From: Botryotinia globosa
Taxonomy: Eukaryota; Ascomycota; Leotiomycetes; Helotiales; Sclerotiniaceae
NCBI GenBank assembly: GCA_014898425.1
Contig: RCSZ01000001.1
Location: forward strand, 2,604,001 to 2,668,000
Direction of reading: 5' to 3'
Length of the DNA: 64,000 nucleotides
Of the stretch, positions 35,634-47,565 are shown piece by piece. A program made the position numbers and the translations under genes. The notes under the pieces are model-generated. The model searched no databases and was not told the DNA's origin. It saw nothing but the letters and a program-made list of their open reading frames with translations. How positions within the stretch are numbered: the first letter of the stretch is position 1; each line of letters begins with the position of its first letter.

Positions 35634-38389
35634 TGAAACTTGATTCCTTCGCCGTGGAGAGGTTCCGTGGATACAACGGATTATATGATGTGTGCTCCAA
35701 TAGATATCTTATCGTATCCCTTTAGAGTTGCGGCGCATTCGTTTCTGGTCGGTTCAGCGAGGATAGAGCATAGCGATGTAACTCCCTTGAAACAATTGCT
35801 TTGGCTGCCTGTTATGGAATCGTTGTTGGATGACCACGTTATATTTGATGCTGATATTATTAGCGATATTGCTGGCACTGTTCTTTTCAAAGGTGCCTGT
35901 TGGAACATTTAGAGACGCCAGGTACCTAGTACTCAGGGGTTACTTTCTCGAAAGAATCGGCTCAAAGGATGAAATCACATGCGACAGTGATTTTTCTCCC
36001 CCGAAACAATGATAAACTATGTTCTTGCTTTGTCAAAAGAAAATATAAATGTGATGGCATTCGGGATCTAGCGACGACCACTATGTATAAATTTATAAAT
36101 TGCATCACAAAAACGGGTTGACCATTCCTCTATCATATTGATTTAAAATTGCAAGGTTGCATTAGAGGTATCTGAATTCTGTGGAGATGCCTCCGATCAA
36201 AGCTTCCGATCACATAACATGGGAGATTTGATCAAGTTGAACATCACCGGTGATGATGTCCGCCTCCGAAGGCAGGAGAGATTTATGCAAATTCTTGAAT
36301 CTAATCCAATGAAAGAACATGATTCTCTTTTATGTAATATTATGGTAACAAAGGTTTCCTTCTACTGGCGTCATTACATAAGCACTCATTAATTAGTAAG
36401 CTTGTAAAGCCGAAATAGCGAAAGGGCCAGGAGGCGAAGTTAGATACCTCCACTACCTAGGTAGTTCTTCTTGATCCAACACTTTCTTTTACCCACCAGA
36501 CCACCTGCATCTTTGACTTCTTTGAGGACTTATCATCAATGATAAAGACAGACATTTTTATGGAATCTATGACAACAAAAGCAAGAACTAAATGAGTATC
36601 GGTGACATCACAATGTTATTACATTTCGTTATACGAGTACAGAACAACTTTCCAAGGTTGCAGGTGCTTATAGGAGCACTACTTCTGCCCAGGCGGGGTG
36701 GCTCGGGTGGTCGTATTAGACGTGCGAGGTATACGAGGTAGGTAGGTAGGCAGGTAGCTAATTAGGATATTCTGGATCGCATACAGAGTGCAGAATCCAA
36801 ATCTTCGTCACATATTACAGGGAAAATAGTCTAGGGATGGCTACCTACTCACATACATATCAGGTACGTTGCGCATGCATGAAGCATATCTTCTTGTTGC
36901 CATGTACAAATCTTACCTAACTTAAGAGACAGACAACAATGCCATCAAATCAAGTCACGTCTTTGATGAACAGGAGATATCTCCGTCAGGCGATTCATCC
37001 CCACTAATTTTTGGTATCGCAAGAATTGTTCTGTTACACCAGCGTTCGTAATAACGAACGACAACAACAGCATCAGCAATGGAGGCGTACAACTCGACTC
37101 ACACGACATTGAGATTATGCGCAAATTGTGCAATTGCGTATCGTATCATATGGAATTTGTATATCATATTCTGTTTATTGGGTTGAGAAGTAGGGTAAAC
37201 ATTAGCCTAGAGGGATACCTCCGGCTCCTCTTTCACCCTATCAATTTCTCACTCAACAGCGAATCTCGATCGATTTCATCGTCATTCGAGCAAATGACGT
37301 TTTTGGGGGTGTACTAGCATATTATTCGTCTTGATTTATGATGTTGTGACAAGTTGTCCGGAGCTCGCACCGCCAATCTTATTCGGAGATACGCTACACG
37401 CGAGAGATCTGAAGTCATCCTGTACAATTACTATCTTCCATAGTCCTCTTATGTCTTGCAAACTTTCTTGGTCTGTTGATTTCGGCTTGTAATAGCGCTG
37501 CCGGCCGATAATAAGAGTGTAACGTCGGTGCGGAATGGCCGAAAACTCTAAGCCGATACACACTTGATACTTCTTTGGATTCAAGTTCCTCTCACCAACT
37601 GAAACTCTTGAGGCATGGTTATTCGAGGGAATGACCTATCACTATCATCTTGTCAAATCTCAGCGGGGCTACTTTTTTCTATTCTTTTTTTTAAAGTATT
37701 TTGCATCAATATGTCTTCACGAATTTTGCTCAATTGTGACAACTGGCAACATCAGCTTGTCGAACATTAGCTCCTTGAATCCAGACATGTTTGAAACGAT
37801 CTAACAGTATTATTCGACATCCACTAGAAAGTGATCACTCAGGTGGTTCAACTGGCCAGTTAACATCTCTCAACGAGGTGATGTATCGTCTTGGCGGCCG
37901 ACCACATTACCTGGAATGAGTATATTGGCAAGTATTGCCAACGATGTTTAATTAACTGAACAGATACACGAAATCTTTGAAACTCATTCCATCAAAGCCT
38001 CAGATCGCCGGTGCGAGTTGATCGTTCCAATGTCACTAAATACCACAACGGCGGGACCATCATTTCTTCCAGAAAACCCATGTGGAATGTCCTCGGAGCC
38101 CCATTATTGGACACCATTGTTTCTCCATTGAACGTACAAAGACTTGTAGTATCGCGTTCTCTTTCCTCGTGGAGTTCATCGTTGTAGGTGACGCGTCTTT
38201 GCTCGACCTCGTGGAAGCTGAATGGTGAAAATGACAATCTGGTCCATCCTGTAACGATCCTGGGAGAAGAATATATAAAGAGCCCCAGTTGACTGCATTG
38301 TTTCCTTCCAATTCACTAGTCTCTCCAAACATAGAATTTCTAGCTTACAGCCCACAATCGTCATCACCAAATCATTTCAGCCTCTCAAG
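35634..38389. other. Intergenic stretch, no gene supported
   Basis: 2.7 kb without a convincing gene. It contains a perfect 12-bp palindrome CTACCTAGGTAG at 36453-36464 and a GGTA-rich run near 36739-36760. The last few hundred bases before 38390 are the promoter of the secreted-peptide gene. Confidence 0.5.
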
Positions 38390-38767
38390 ATGTATTTCCA
38401 GCGATTCGTCATCGCAGCAGTCGTTTTCCCACTCGCTATTGCGGCTCCCATCGCTGTAAGTCTCGATTAGCATGTTCACACTTTGCAAATACTGAGAATG
38501 ACTCAAGAATACCGCGGCCGAGAACAAGAATTCCCAAGTCATCCAAAATGGTGACAAATATGATGCAAGTCTACACCCCTACAGTCGTTTATTCCTGTAT
38601 ACATATCTAGAAAGTCATTTCTGACACGATTGCAAATCTAGGGGATTGCATCCTCACCAGCCACCCTCCATGCACGACAATTCTTGTGGAAAGTTTTGGG
38701 TCCCTTGGGTTTCGAGCCTGTTGTCGATGGGATCAATGGTGCACTCGTAGGACTTGGGCTCAAGTGA
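38390..38767 (+). CDS. Small secreted peptide precursor, 82 aa, with GC-AG intron
   Basis: Exon 1 (38390-38455) encodes the signal peptide MYFQRFVIAAVVFPLAIAAPIA. A GT-AG intron leads to exon 2 (38508-38564, ending KYD). The second intron starts with GCAAGT, the perfect consensus of a GC-AG intron, and ends at CTAG (38641). Exon 3 (38642-38767) reads in phase as GIASSPATLHARQF then LWKVLGPLGFEPVVDGINGA and a Leu/Gly-rich end. The mature part is short, lacks Cys and ends as an amphipathic hydrophobic stretch. HARQ before it could be a processing site. An alternative GT donor four bases later (GTCTAC, 38569) shifts the frame and yields a 95-residue protein with six cysteines ending at 38802. 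I prefer the GC-AG form; function unknown. Confidence 0.6.
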
Positions 38768-38802
38768 ACGAAGGCGCGCGGAACTGTGCTCTCGCTGATT
38801 GA

Positions 38803-39992
38803 GACCAGCTGAGACAGCACCTGTATGGATCGAGGGAAGAAGTAAGGATATCTTATTAGATGGCAGGTGACCTGAGAAGCTCTGAGTTTTGGGTCATCGA
38901 TATGGAAATGTTTGTTGTTTGTTGATTTATTGATTTCGTTAGCAGTGATGTGTTATTTTCCAATGGAGTCAATATAGCGATATTTTTACAGCGCTCGTAA
39001 TGTAAAGGAAGGAAATCTAGTCACATTACCTCAAAGCATTAATCCCCGTTCAAAAATTGTCTTTATGTTTATGATTCATGATTCACGATGTAGTCAGCCC
39101 TATCTAACAAGCTAAAACCTCTGCTCTAACACTAGTATTGCCGGACTAGAGATCCGCCACAATTGATGATGAGATCATAGTATGAGTGTCGCAAGGCAGT
39201 CGGCTAGTGCTGTCGTCGTAATACCCAACTCCGGCTCTCGCACTGCTAAAACTATACCATATCAATTATACAAGACAAACATGCAGCTACTTGCCCTCCT
39301 CAAGATTGGCATCAAGAGTTCAGGGTGGTATCTGCGCTAGTGTTTAATCACTTGTACCTTTGAATCTTGGAGTTATATAGGATGTTAATACACAAAACTA
39401 CTATTGTTTGACTGGAAAGGAACTGAACATCATCGTCTCCTTTAATAGATTGTATAGGTTCAACCCAGGGCGAATGAGCTCCGGACGCAATTACTTGTAT
39501 ATGGAAGATGTTTGCATGCTCAATTAGAATTCTCAATTTTGGCGCCTCATCTAATGGACTGCAGAGTGCAGAGACTGATATTTGGACATAGAATTGACAG
39601 CCAAACTTCGTATCTGATATGGTGGAATATGAATATTAACAATGAATTGATGAATGAGTAATAACCTTATATAGATCTCGAACACACCAGTCTATTTGAT
39701 TCTGACTTGGCGCAAATTATTCAAGCCCCCTCAACCAATATTTCAAGGCTGTATACTTGCAGGATTGTCAATAGAATGCTACATGGGCCTGGATTGGCTA
39801 GTAGGGAGCGAGACTGGAATAGCACATTCGAAAAAATATGTATCTGGCTTAGTTTTTTGTCCTCGTCTGGGTCCAGATTGAAAATCAAGAATCAGCGCTG
39901 CCTCATCGATCTTGGAACTTCTGCTTCTAAACTCTTTCGACGTTTCTTGTAATATACCATGGTACTCGCAAGCCTCCCCACTGACGTATCCC
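38803..39992. other. Intergenic stretch, no gene supported
   Basis: No supported frame. The sequence separates the secreted-peptide gene from the 3' end of the GNAT-amidase gene. Confidence 0.5.
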
Positions 39993-42546
39993 TCAAATCA
40001 AATTATCTTCCTTCACAGATTTCATCATGTCTTCATCTGCGCCTCTCATCTTCTCCTCTAATTCATCACTGTCCGAATGAGCTTTCAACATTTCATCTTC
40101 GATATTCCTCAACACTTCCTCCAAGTTGCTATCATTCTCGACATCTTCCCTCGTTTCTACTTCAACTTCTGCCGTCGTGTCTTTCTCAATATCGCTCACC
40201 GTATTGTCCAAATTATCATTTTCCTCAGAAGCTCTCATCAAATCTTCTTCGGCCCCTGTCAGCGAGGTATTTGATCCTAAATCGTCTTCAATATCTCTCA
40301 ACGGATCTTCTAATCTCTTAACCAGATTCAGAAGATGTAGATCCAGTCCCGTTCCCGCCAGGATCGTAATACCAAAAGGCAAGATTTCCGTGTCACTCAT
40401 TTCAGCCCTATAAGTCCCGCAAGGAAGCGCTACAGCTACTAGGTCCAGAACATTGGCAAAATGAGTAAAGACGCCAAGCTTTTCATTAATGCAAATGGGA
40501 TCTTTCGACACTTCTTTAATGGTGGGGTGAAAAGGTGCAGTGGGAACTACCATGACGGTTAATTCGTGGGAATCATCATCTAGCGTGAGAATGGCTTCGA
40601 CCATTCTTTTGTACTTTGCCTGCTTTTGCAGATCTTTGAATACATCAATGGCTGTGCTCTTACGTGCGAGTGCATTCTCGAAGACAGAGCGAATGACTGG
40701 GTGAAGCGTGTCTTTGTTCTTGTCGAACCAGCCATCGGGCAGTGTTGTAAGTCGCTCCAGAACGAACGTGCCGCCGTAAAGAAGCTCGTTAGCGGATGCG
40801 AAGGGCGTCCAGTCTATATCCACTCGCCGGCCGCCCAGCTCTTCCAGAACTGCAATTGCAAGTTTGAACTGCTTTTGAAAGATGGGGATACAAACTTCAA
40901 GCGCAGAGTCTGGTGGTGTACCGAACTTGAATGTTGGCAAGGCATCATTAGAATCTCTGGTATCTTCAGAATATACTCGTGATGAGATCTGGAATGGTGG
41001 AGGCTTGGCAAAATAGTCTTCTTTATCAAATCCTTGACAAACCCTCCAAACTTTTTCAGTGACTTCTGAAGTGACGCCCAGAAAAGAAACGCAATCTTGA
41101 TGGAGACACGCTGGCGCAACCCCCTGAGCTGAAACAGTTCCTTTGGTGGGTTTGAATCCAACAATATTGTTAAACATTGCCGGAATTCGTATCGAGCCTG
41201 CGGTATCACTGCCCAAAGAAAATGACACTAAGCCTTCGGCAACACTTATGGCACTACCGCTGCTCGATCCACCAACAACGTACTCTCGGCTAAGAACTGA
41301 GTGCAGCGTGCCAAATGGAGATCTGCAACCTGTCATGCCAGTAGCTAGTTGATCCATGTTTGTCTTTCCAATAAAAAGTGCACCGGCATCGATACATCGT
41401 TGGTAGACTGATGATGAAGATTTAGGAGTGTGTGCAAGTGCTTGACATCCAATCGTGGTGGGAATCCCAGCAATGTCAAAGCTATCCTTGACACTGAAAG
41501 GTACACCCCACAGTGGCGGCCTATTGGATCGATCTGGCCAACGCCTGTACAGATCTCTGACTGAAGCCATAACATCTTCAATGGGCTGAAGGTGAATCCA
41601 CAAAGATGGCTGTATATTTCGATATGCTTCGATGCGGTCATAAATAGCTTGCACTACAAGTTGAGGTCTGATGCCAGCTTCGTAATCAATCATTAGACTT
41701 TCAATATCGAGACTTGAGTCCCAGTAGTCCATTTCTTCTTCTCTAACATCACATTCTCGAAATATTCGGACCATACATGATTCTTTGTGAATATAGGCAG
41801 GGGCTCGATTCCGGGGTAAGGACATTGAAAACTCATTCACAGGGATGAAGCCCAAATTCTGAAAGAAGGACAAAGTAGAAACGGGACTTTCCAAGTATAC
41901 TGGAATTTTTTCTTTCTCCCCTCTTAACAGGCCCCAATTAGTCAATAAAGTTCCAGCTCCGCGTCTCCTATATTGAGGCAGAGTGATGACTGAGGTGAGA
42001 CCTATCTTGCGCTGTCAGAAGGAGTAGTGGATCAAATCTGAGACCAAAAATGAAACCTGAAAGATTTAATAAACAGATGCCTCTGGATGCTTACTCAAAC
42101 AACAAGTATAGTGGTGGTGGGATTACTAGTATGAACAAAACCGGGATAGTCTTACGATAGCATTGGGTATCACCCATGACCTTCATCTTATTAGATTCCT
42201 GCTTAGCACTGTACTCTTTGATAAGGTCCCGGCGGGCATCCTTTGGAGGGAATATATGAGCAAGAGGACAAACGGCCCGTGAGATCTTCTCAGGCAGATC
42301 CCACTTGGCTATTGCAATGATTTTCTTCATGTCATCGGTGTCTCGCACTACCAGGTTGATTCTCTCAACGTTTCCTTCTTTCAAAGTCAGGAGGACATCC
42401 TGTTTAAGACATTCACGTAAGCCTGCAAGGCTTTCTTCCGTTGGAAATAGAATACGTTGCAAAGGCGTTTGAGCGAAGGCGTTCAGATGCATTTCTGCAA
42501 GTATATCTGCGTCTTCGGCAGCTGCTAAGTCTAGTTGAAACCCCAT
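39993..42546 (-). CDS. GNAT acetyltransferase fused to allophanate-hydrolase-like amidase, 799 aa
   Basis: Exon 1 (42156-42546) and exon 2 (39993-42001) join in frame through a 154-bp GT-AG intron, giving QCYR-LTSVITLP. Residues 1-210 resemble a GNAT acetyltransferase: FQLDLAAAEDADILAEMHLN at the start, the acetyl-CoA loop QYRRRGAGTLL, then YLESPVSTLSFFQNLGF. The frame continues without a stop into an amidase-signature domain (about 225-690). It has the Ser-cisSer-Lys triad: VKDSFD (Lys302), GGSSSGSA (376-378 region) and SDTAGSIRIP (Ser400). FNNIVGFKPTKG and APACLHQDCVS are phrases typical of allophanate hydrolases (AtzF, Dur1,2 C-domain), which split allophanate to CO2 and ammonia. The last 105 residues are highly acidic (Glu/Asp-rich). 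The substrates of both halves are unknown. Confidence 0.85.
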
Positions 42547-43494
42547 AATGAGCAACGATAAAGGTGCGTGTTGACCAATGGATGCTGTTTGTTGATGGCC
42601 AGTAAAATGATGGCCTCACTAGAATCGCGATAGGGTATACTGTGCGTTATAAGTTGTTGTCATATTTCGTGATGTTCATGAAGCAAGCGTCTTGAGCCTT
42701 TCTACTCTTTCTCGTAACCGCACTTTCCTACGTTAATAGCTTGCTGTTATTGGATGAGAAAACAATCCTTTCTCATCTAGTACCTTCCTCCGATGAGTGA
42801 AGATAAGTGGCATGTACTTTCCATTCACGTGCTTTCGTTCCAATGTCAATAGATCTCTGCTACATGTGCCGATAAATACGTGCTCTCACTTCCACATGTT
42901 GGTCTTCCGTTACGTAAGGTAACTAACTAACTAGTAAATGCTACGCTCTCGCGCCCTTTTTCTCTTGATACCATACTATATACCAAACTCCACGCGCGTG
43001 GATAATATTCAAATGATAGAAATGCCAGCAATTGTAGGAAGATTCTAGTCCCTTCTCCTTGGCTATCTACCTAGTACCTACCTACCTACCTACCTACCTA
43101 CCTACCTACCTAGTACGGAGTCGGTAGTTTACCAGAAACCACAGGGCGATAGATAGATCATACCTAAGCTTTGATTGGGTGTTTTCGCTTATGTAAAGTA
43201 AACTCAGCATTGCTGTCCTACACAAGCCACATACGCCACAGTGACGTACGCAATTACCCCTCTTGTTTTTTGCCATCCATACCTACCTTACCTGCCTACC
43301 TATTGATCTGCCCACTTTTCGCCTCTTTCCTATTCTATTGCATCCATGCTACAAATACATTCAAAGAGCCACGATACAATTCAACAAAAACCCATCAACT
43401 TTTTCTACACTCCTCGCAATTCAGTCAAACCTCTTTGCAACTAAACAACTCAATAATAATAAAAACTCACAAATTATCATCCATCCTCATCACC
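42547..43494. other. Divergent promoter region, GNAT-amidase / RRM-metallothionein
   Basis: About 950 bp between two divergent ATGs. It holds the CTAC microsatellite at 43076-43112 and a pyrimidine-rich leader with CA and CT tracts before the RRM gene, a promoter form common in highly expressed fungal genes. No reading frame is supported. Confidence 0.5.
43076..43112. repeat. CTAC tetramer microsatellite
   Basis: About nine tandem CCTA units flanked by CTAGTAC sequences, roughly 380 bp upstream of the ATG of the RRM-metallothionein-like gene. The unit resembles half of the CTACCTAGGTAG palindrome found elsewhere in the window. Confidence 0.9.
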
Positions 43495-44537
43495 ATGTCT
43501 GCCAATACAGTACACGTCAAGAACATCTCCTCGCAGACCAGCGAGAAAGAAGTTAAAGACTTCTTCAGCTTCTGGTGAGCTTCAACCCCATTCCTTTACC
43601 TGCAAGACTTTAACATCAATTTAGTGGAAAGATTACCAGCCTTGAAGTTGGCTCCGTTGGAGAGACACAAAACGCCACCGTTCAGTTTGAGAAGGAAACC
43701 GCAGCTAAGACTGCTTTGTTACTCGACAACACTCAACTTGGATCTACCCAAGTTAAGGTCACAAGTGCATCTGGATCCAACGATGACGATGGAAGCCAAT
43801 ATACTTCCAATGAACAACGTGATAGCGACGATATTACCCAGGAGGAGAAGCCCAGAAGCCGCATCATTGCAGAATATCTTGCCCATGGTTATGTCATTGG
43901 AGATACCGCTGCTCAACGTGCCATCGACCTGGACCAAAAGCACGGAGTATCCAACCGCTTCCTCGCCACCTTGAACAGTCTCGACAGCAAGTACCATGCC
44001 ACCGAGAAGGCCAAGGGTGTCGATCAATCTTATGGCGTTACCCAAAAGGCCAACTCCCTCCTTTCTGGATTAACCTCTTATTACGAGAAGGCCGCCGGAA
44101 CTCCAACTGGTCAAAAGCTTGTCAACTTCTACACACAAACCTCTCGTCAAGTTCAGGATATTCATGCCGAGGCCCGTCGTTTGGCAGATATCAAGAAGCA
44201 GGAAGCTCCACAAAAGGTTCCTGGTACCGAGAAGACAACTTGTAAGTGTGGTTCAGTTTCTGGAGAATGTCCGTGTGCCCCTGGGTCCTGTGCATGCAGC
44301 GACTGTGCCAAGTCCGATGTCAAGACGGTTCCAGGTTCTGATAAAACCACCTGCGGTTGCGATGGTAACACCTCGAAATGTGGCTGTGCTCCTGGTCAGT
44401 GCAGCTGCAACTCCTGTCCCAAGGCCGAAATGGAGAAGGTTGCTGGTAGCGACAAGACGACATGCAAGTGTGGTGGAGACAGTAAAGACTGTCCCTGCGC
44501 GGAAGGTCAATGTGCTTGCACTGGATGTTGCAAATAG
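43495..44537 (+). CDS. RRM (Vip1-type) protein with three C-terminal metallothionein-like repeats, 330 aa
   Basis: Exon 1 (43495-43574) and exon 2 (43625-44537) join through a 50-bp GT-AG intron, completing SFCGKI. Residues 1-75 form an RRM (VHVKNISSQTSEKEVKDFF, then ATVQFEKETAAKTALLLDN). Residues 110-215 match the Vip1 pattern: YLAHGYVIGDTAAQRAIDLD, FLATLNSLDSKYHATEKAKG and YYEKAAGTPTGQKLVNFY. Residues 225-330 hold three tandem units of about 37 residues, each starting V(P/A)GxxKTTC and carrying CxC, CxC, CxC and C spacings (7, 7 and 8 Cys, 22 in total). That is the spacing of metallothioneins, which bind Cu(I) or Zn(II). The combination suggests a metal-binding or metal-sensing RNA-binding or membrane-associated protein; this is inference. 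Vip1-type proteins as I know them lack the Cys tail. Confidence 0.88.
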
Positions 44538-45426
44538 ATCAATTTTTTAATCTTTATTTCGTTGCTGGTCATGGAAATCAAATTGTATCATTAGTTACCT
44601 GCTAACTTAGCTTTTTCACTAGCTGATTCAGCAGCTATTGTGGACTCAACCAAGGTTGCACCTCTCGATTCTCAATCTGAGAAGTCAACCTTTGCTTGAG
44701 CATTTTGGGTTTTTGATATTTCTTATGAGAGTGGCAATTTTTTGGGATCGGTGTGAATGGAATGGTTACAGAAAACGGATATTAGGGATGAACGAACTAT
44801 CAGATTAAGTTGGACGGTTGTTTGTAAGCGATGCGTTGGGGGAATATGAAGGTTAATGATCGATTTGCGAATTAAATATCATAAGTCTCGCAACAATTAC
44901 GTGCCTTCCTGATATAATGTTATTTGTGACTGCAAAGAGCCCTGTTTACTTTGCAGTTTTTGTAAAAAGGGACGCTTGTCCACAGAATTACTCAGAAACC
45001 CGTGATGTTGATGCATGGCAACATTATGTTGATAAATTATTTATGTATTAGTCTGTTGTTGAGATATGGACAGGTAGACCTGCATATAGGTCAACAAGAC
45101 TGTTCGAAGATATCGAGCCCCTCTACTGTTCATTGAACTAAATAATGGGTGGAGATTTATATCTTTTCAGATAGTCTGCATTTTAATTGGAGATATTGAT
45201 ACAAATCGCACTTTTCACGATGGAAGTAAGCCAGCAGCCAGCATCACACCAGAGTTATTTCATAACGAGTTTATTTCATTGTCTCATTTAACTCCTCTCA
45301 TTTGATGACGGTATCATATCATCTCATATCATCTCATATCATATCAATACGTACCCTTCCTTTAGAAGTGCGACTAATATACATGTTTCCATTCATTATC
45401 CCAAACACCCTCATATCAGTTCGCAT
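44538..45426. other. Intergenic between convergent genes
   Basis: Contains the 3' UTR of the RRM-metallothionein-like gene and, on the other strand, that of the 65-residue protein. ATCTCATATC-type short repeats occur near 45313-45343. No gene seen. Confidence 0.5.
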
Positions 45427-45694
45427 TTAGTTCTCGGTCTTTGAGCGAGTCTCGTTTGAGTGATCCTCGAGAGGTCCCTTTGGGTTTGAGGAGAGGTTCT
45501 GTAGGAATTGTGTTAGTATTGAATCTGGTCTACTGTTTACTCAACGGGCAGGTATGAAGTTTACGTACCTCAAGATCAGATTTGCTGTCTTGTTGATTGT
45601 TGCCTCCTTGGCTGACCCCCTTGGCATCGGAGGGAGCACCTTTTTGAGCACCGGATTGGGTCTCAGGTGGTGGTGATTGACGTCCTTCAGGCAT
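45427..45694 (-). CDS. Conserved small hydrophilic protein, 65 aa
   Basis: Exon 1 (45569-45694) encodes MPEGRQSPPPETQSGAQ and continues to DLE. A 70-bp GT-AG intron (donor GTACGT, acceptor CTACAG) leads to exon 2 (45427-45498), which reads NLSSNPKGPLEDHS and ends RSKTEN. The pattern (MPEGRQSPPP at the start, LxSNPxxPLE near the end) is one I associate with small conserved proteins of unknown function across Pezizomycotina. It is fully hydrophilic, with no Cys, no signal peptide and no membrane segment. A likely 5' UTR intron lies upstream (45726-45884). Confidence 0.75.
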
Positions 45695-45725
45695 GATGTA
45701 TGTGTGTATGTGTGTTTAGATGATT

Positions 45726-45884
45726 CTAGGGAGAATTAGTTTGACTGAAGAATGGATTTGAGATGTGTTGTTATATGAGCCATGGAATAGGAGGTGGAGA
45801 CTAGCTTGTACGAAGCGAGGGACCAACGACGATGTTAAGTTGATGCAGATGATTGAGTACGTGAGTGATCAAGGATAAACTTAC
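45726..45884 (-). other. Probable 5' UTR intron of the 65-aa protein gene
   Basis: The donor GTAAGT (45884 downwards) and acceptor CTCCCTAG (ending 45726), with AACTAAT as branch site, bound a 159-bp interval just upstream of the ATG at 45694. A TATATA lies further up at 45977-45982 on the same strand, where a core promoter would be expected. Confidence 0.5.
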
Positions 45885-46321
45885 ATTGGTGAAGAGGAAT
45901 TGAGTATGAGAGATGGATAGTAAAGTTGTGTATAGTTTTAGATATGAAGGTTCACAGAAACAAGCTTCTCCTTTTCTATATACCCCTCTAAGCTTCATAC
46001 GTCATAGAGAAAGTTGCTCCAGGCTTACATAACATCATGTGATAATGCTAAGCTTCGAGTATCAGCCACAAGCCACAAGTCAAAAGCCACATGCCAAGAT
46101 TAGGTACCTGAGGTGGGTAGCTGTCTAAATTATGCGTTATCAAACGGTTCCTCAACAATAGTGCTACATACAGCCTTATGATTTGGATACAGTTAGATTA
46201 ACTGATTGATTTACAAACTTGTTCTAATCCTACTCCTATGTATAATATGGTCCCGCACTATTGAAACCTAGCAATACATAAACGTGTATTTATCGTCGCG
46301 CGAAAGTCTATAATCCACTCC

Positions 46322-47565
46322 GTGCTCACTTCGGTGAAAGTGGTGGCACCAGATCTAAACTCAGTACCTATATCTCCAAGACCTCAGGAGGTTATAGCAT
46401 CTCCACGCCTTACATCTCGTACTCCTTCCCGACGCACTTCTCAAGCAATGGCTTCCCCAAATAATCTATCGACTTCTTCCTTAAATATTCTCCCTTCGAA
46501 CCAAAGTGCTGTCACTGCAGCTTCACCTCCTTTGATGTCACCTTCCAATAATATTCTCACATCTGCAACTGGCACGATTCCTTCGGGAGATAATACTGGT
46601 GTAGGAATGGGACCTGGACCGTTAAGACACCCAAGGCCTTTGACGGCTGCCGATTTACATCTGCAACTGGAGAAAGAACAAGAAGCTGTCGTATGTGCAC
46701 TCCGATAGTTCATCAGATGTCTAGTAATCTTTCAGACAATGAAAGCTTTGTATTCTGGTTATATATACTAATCATTGTGATGCTATGATAGGTAAATCGA
46801 TTAACCCGCGAACTGAGTATGCTTCGTGCTGCTCAAAATGCCTCTGTCGTCTCAAATGCCTCGTCCACTTCCGCAGGTCATCCAGATGGGTTAGATAACT
46901 CGAACCATCTCCTATCCGGTCCTAATCACCCCATTCCTTCACACCGTCGCCATCACCGCACATCTTCTAGCACCTCCACTCGAAGCATTACTGCCACAGC
47001 AGGTAGTATCAGCACGGCCAGCGGAATCGCCGCCCCTGCCGCTCGACGCGTCGATTCACTACCTCAGGCTATCTCCCTCAGTCGCCAAAACTCCGCGACT
47101 GGTGTTCACAGATCCGGAGCTAGTAGTCCTGCACCATTGAGCGGTAGTTATGGACATGCGGATCAGTTCTCGCATTTCTATCACCAGCAGCGACCTAGTA
47201 TGCTACCACATCGTGATTATTCATCAGGTAATGTACCAACGATGGGTAGTACTGCAGGTGAAGTTGGCAGTGCGACAAGCGTGCCAACAATAGCAAGATA
47301 TGAGGAGGCAGCCCTGCAAAGACAGGAATTAGAAAATGTGAAGAGAGAGAATGAGGCGCTGAAAAAGAGGATCAGGGAGTTGGAGAGGACGATTAGGGAT
47401 AGAAGACAGAGTGATGCAAGTTTGAACAGACCAAGAAGTGAGAGCGTTAGTACGTCGGCCAGTGTGAGCATTGGAAGAGGTAGGGATAGCTTAAGGAACA
47501 AGGATGTGGAGGAAGATGAGAGCGTTAGGGTTGGGGAGAGTGCTAGAAGTGGTGGCTTGAGATGA
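46322..47565 (+). CDS. Ser-rich coiled-coil protein, about 380 aa, start unresolved
   Basis: Exon A runs to 46690. A 101-bp GT-AG intron (46691-46791, branch TACTAATC) joins it in frame to exon B (46792-47565). The junction LTAADLHLQLEKEQEAV-VNRLTRELSML makes one conserved amphipathic helix. A long Ser/Thr/His-rich disordered middle follows, then a C-terminal coiled coil (ALQRQELENVKRENEALKKR) and an acidic/basic tail. I know no enzyme or named family for it; the coiled coils suggest a scaffold or DNA/RNA-associated adaptor. The frame is open from 46265 but has no ATG until 46448 (MASPNN). Homologous-looking sequence (VKVVAPDLNS, RPQEVIASPRLTS) precedes that ATG, so the real start is probably in an upstream exon I could not place. 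Confidence 0.7.
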
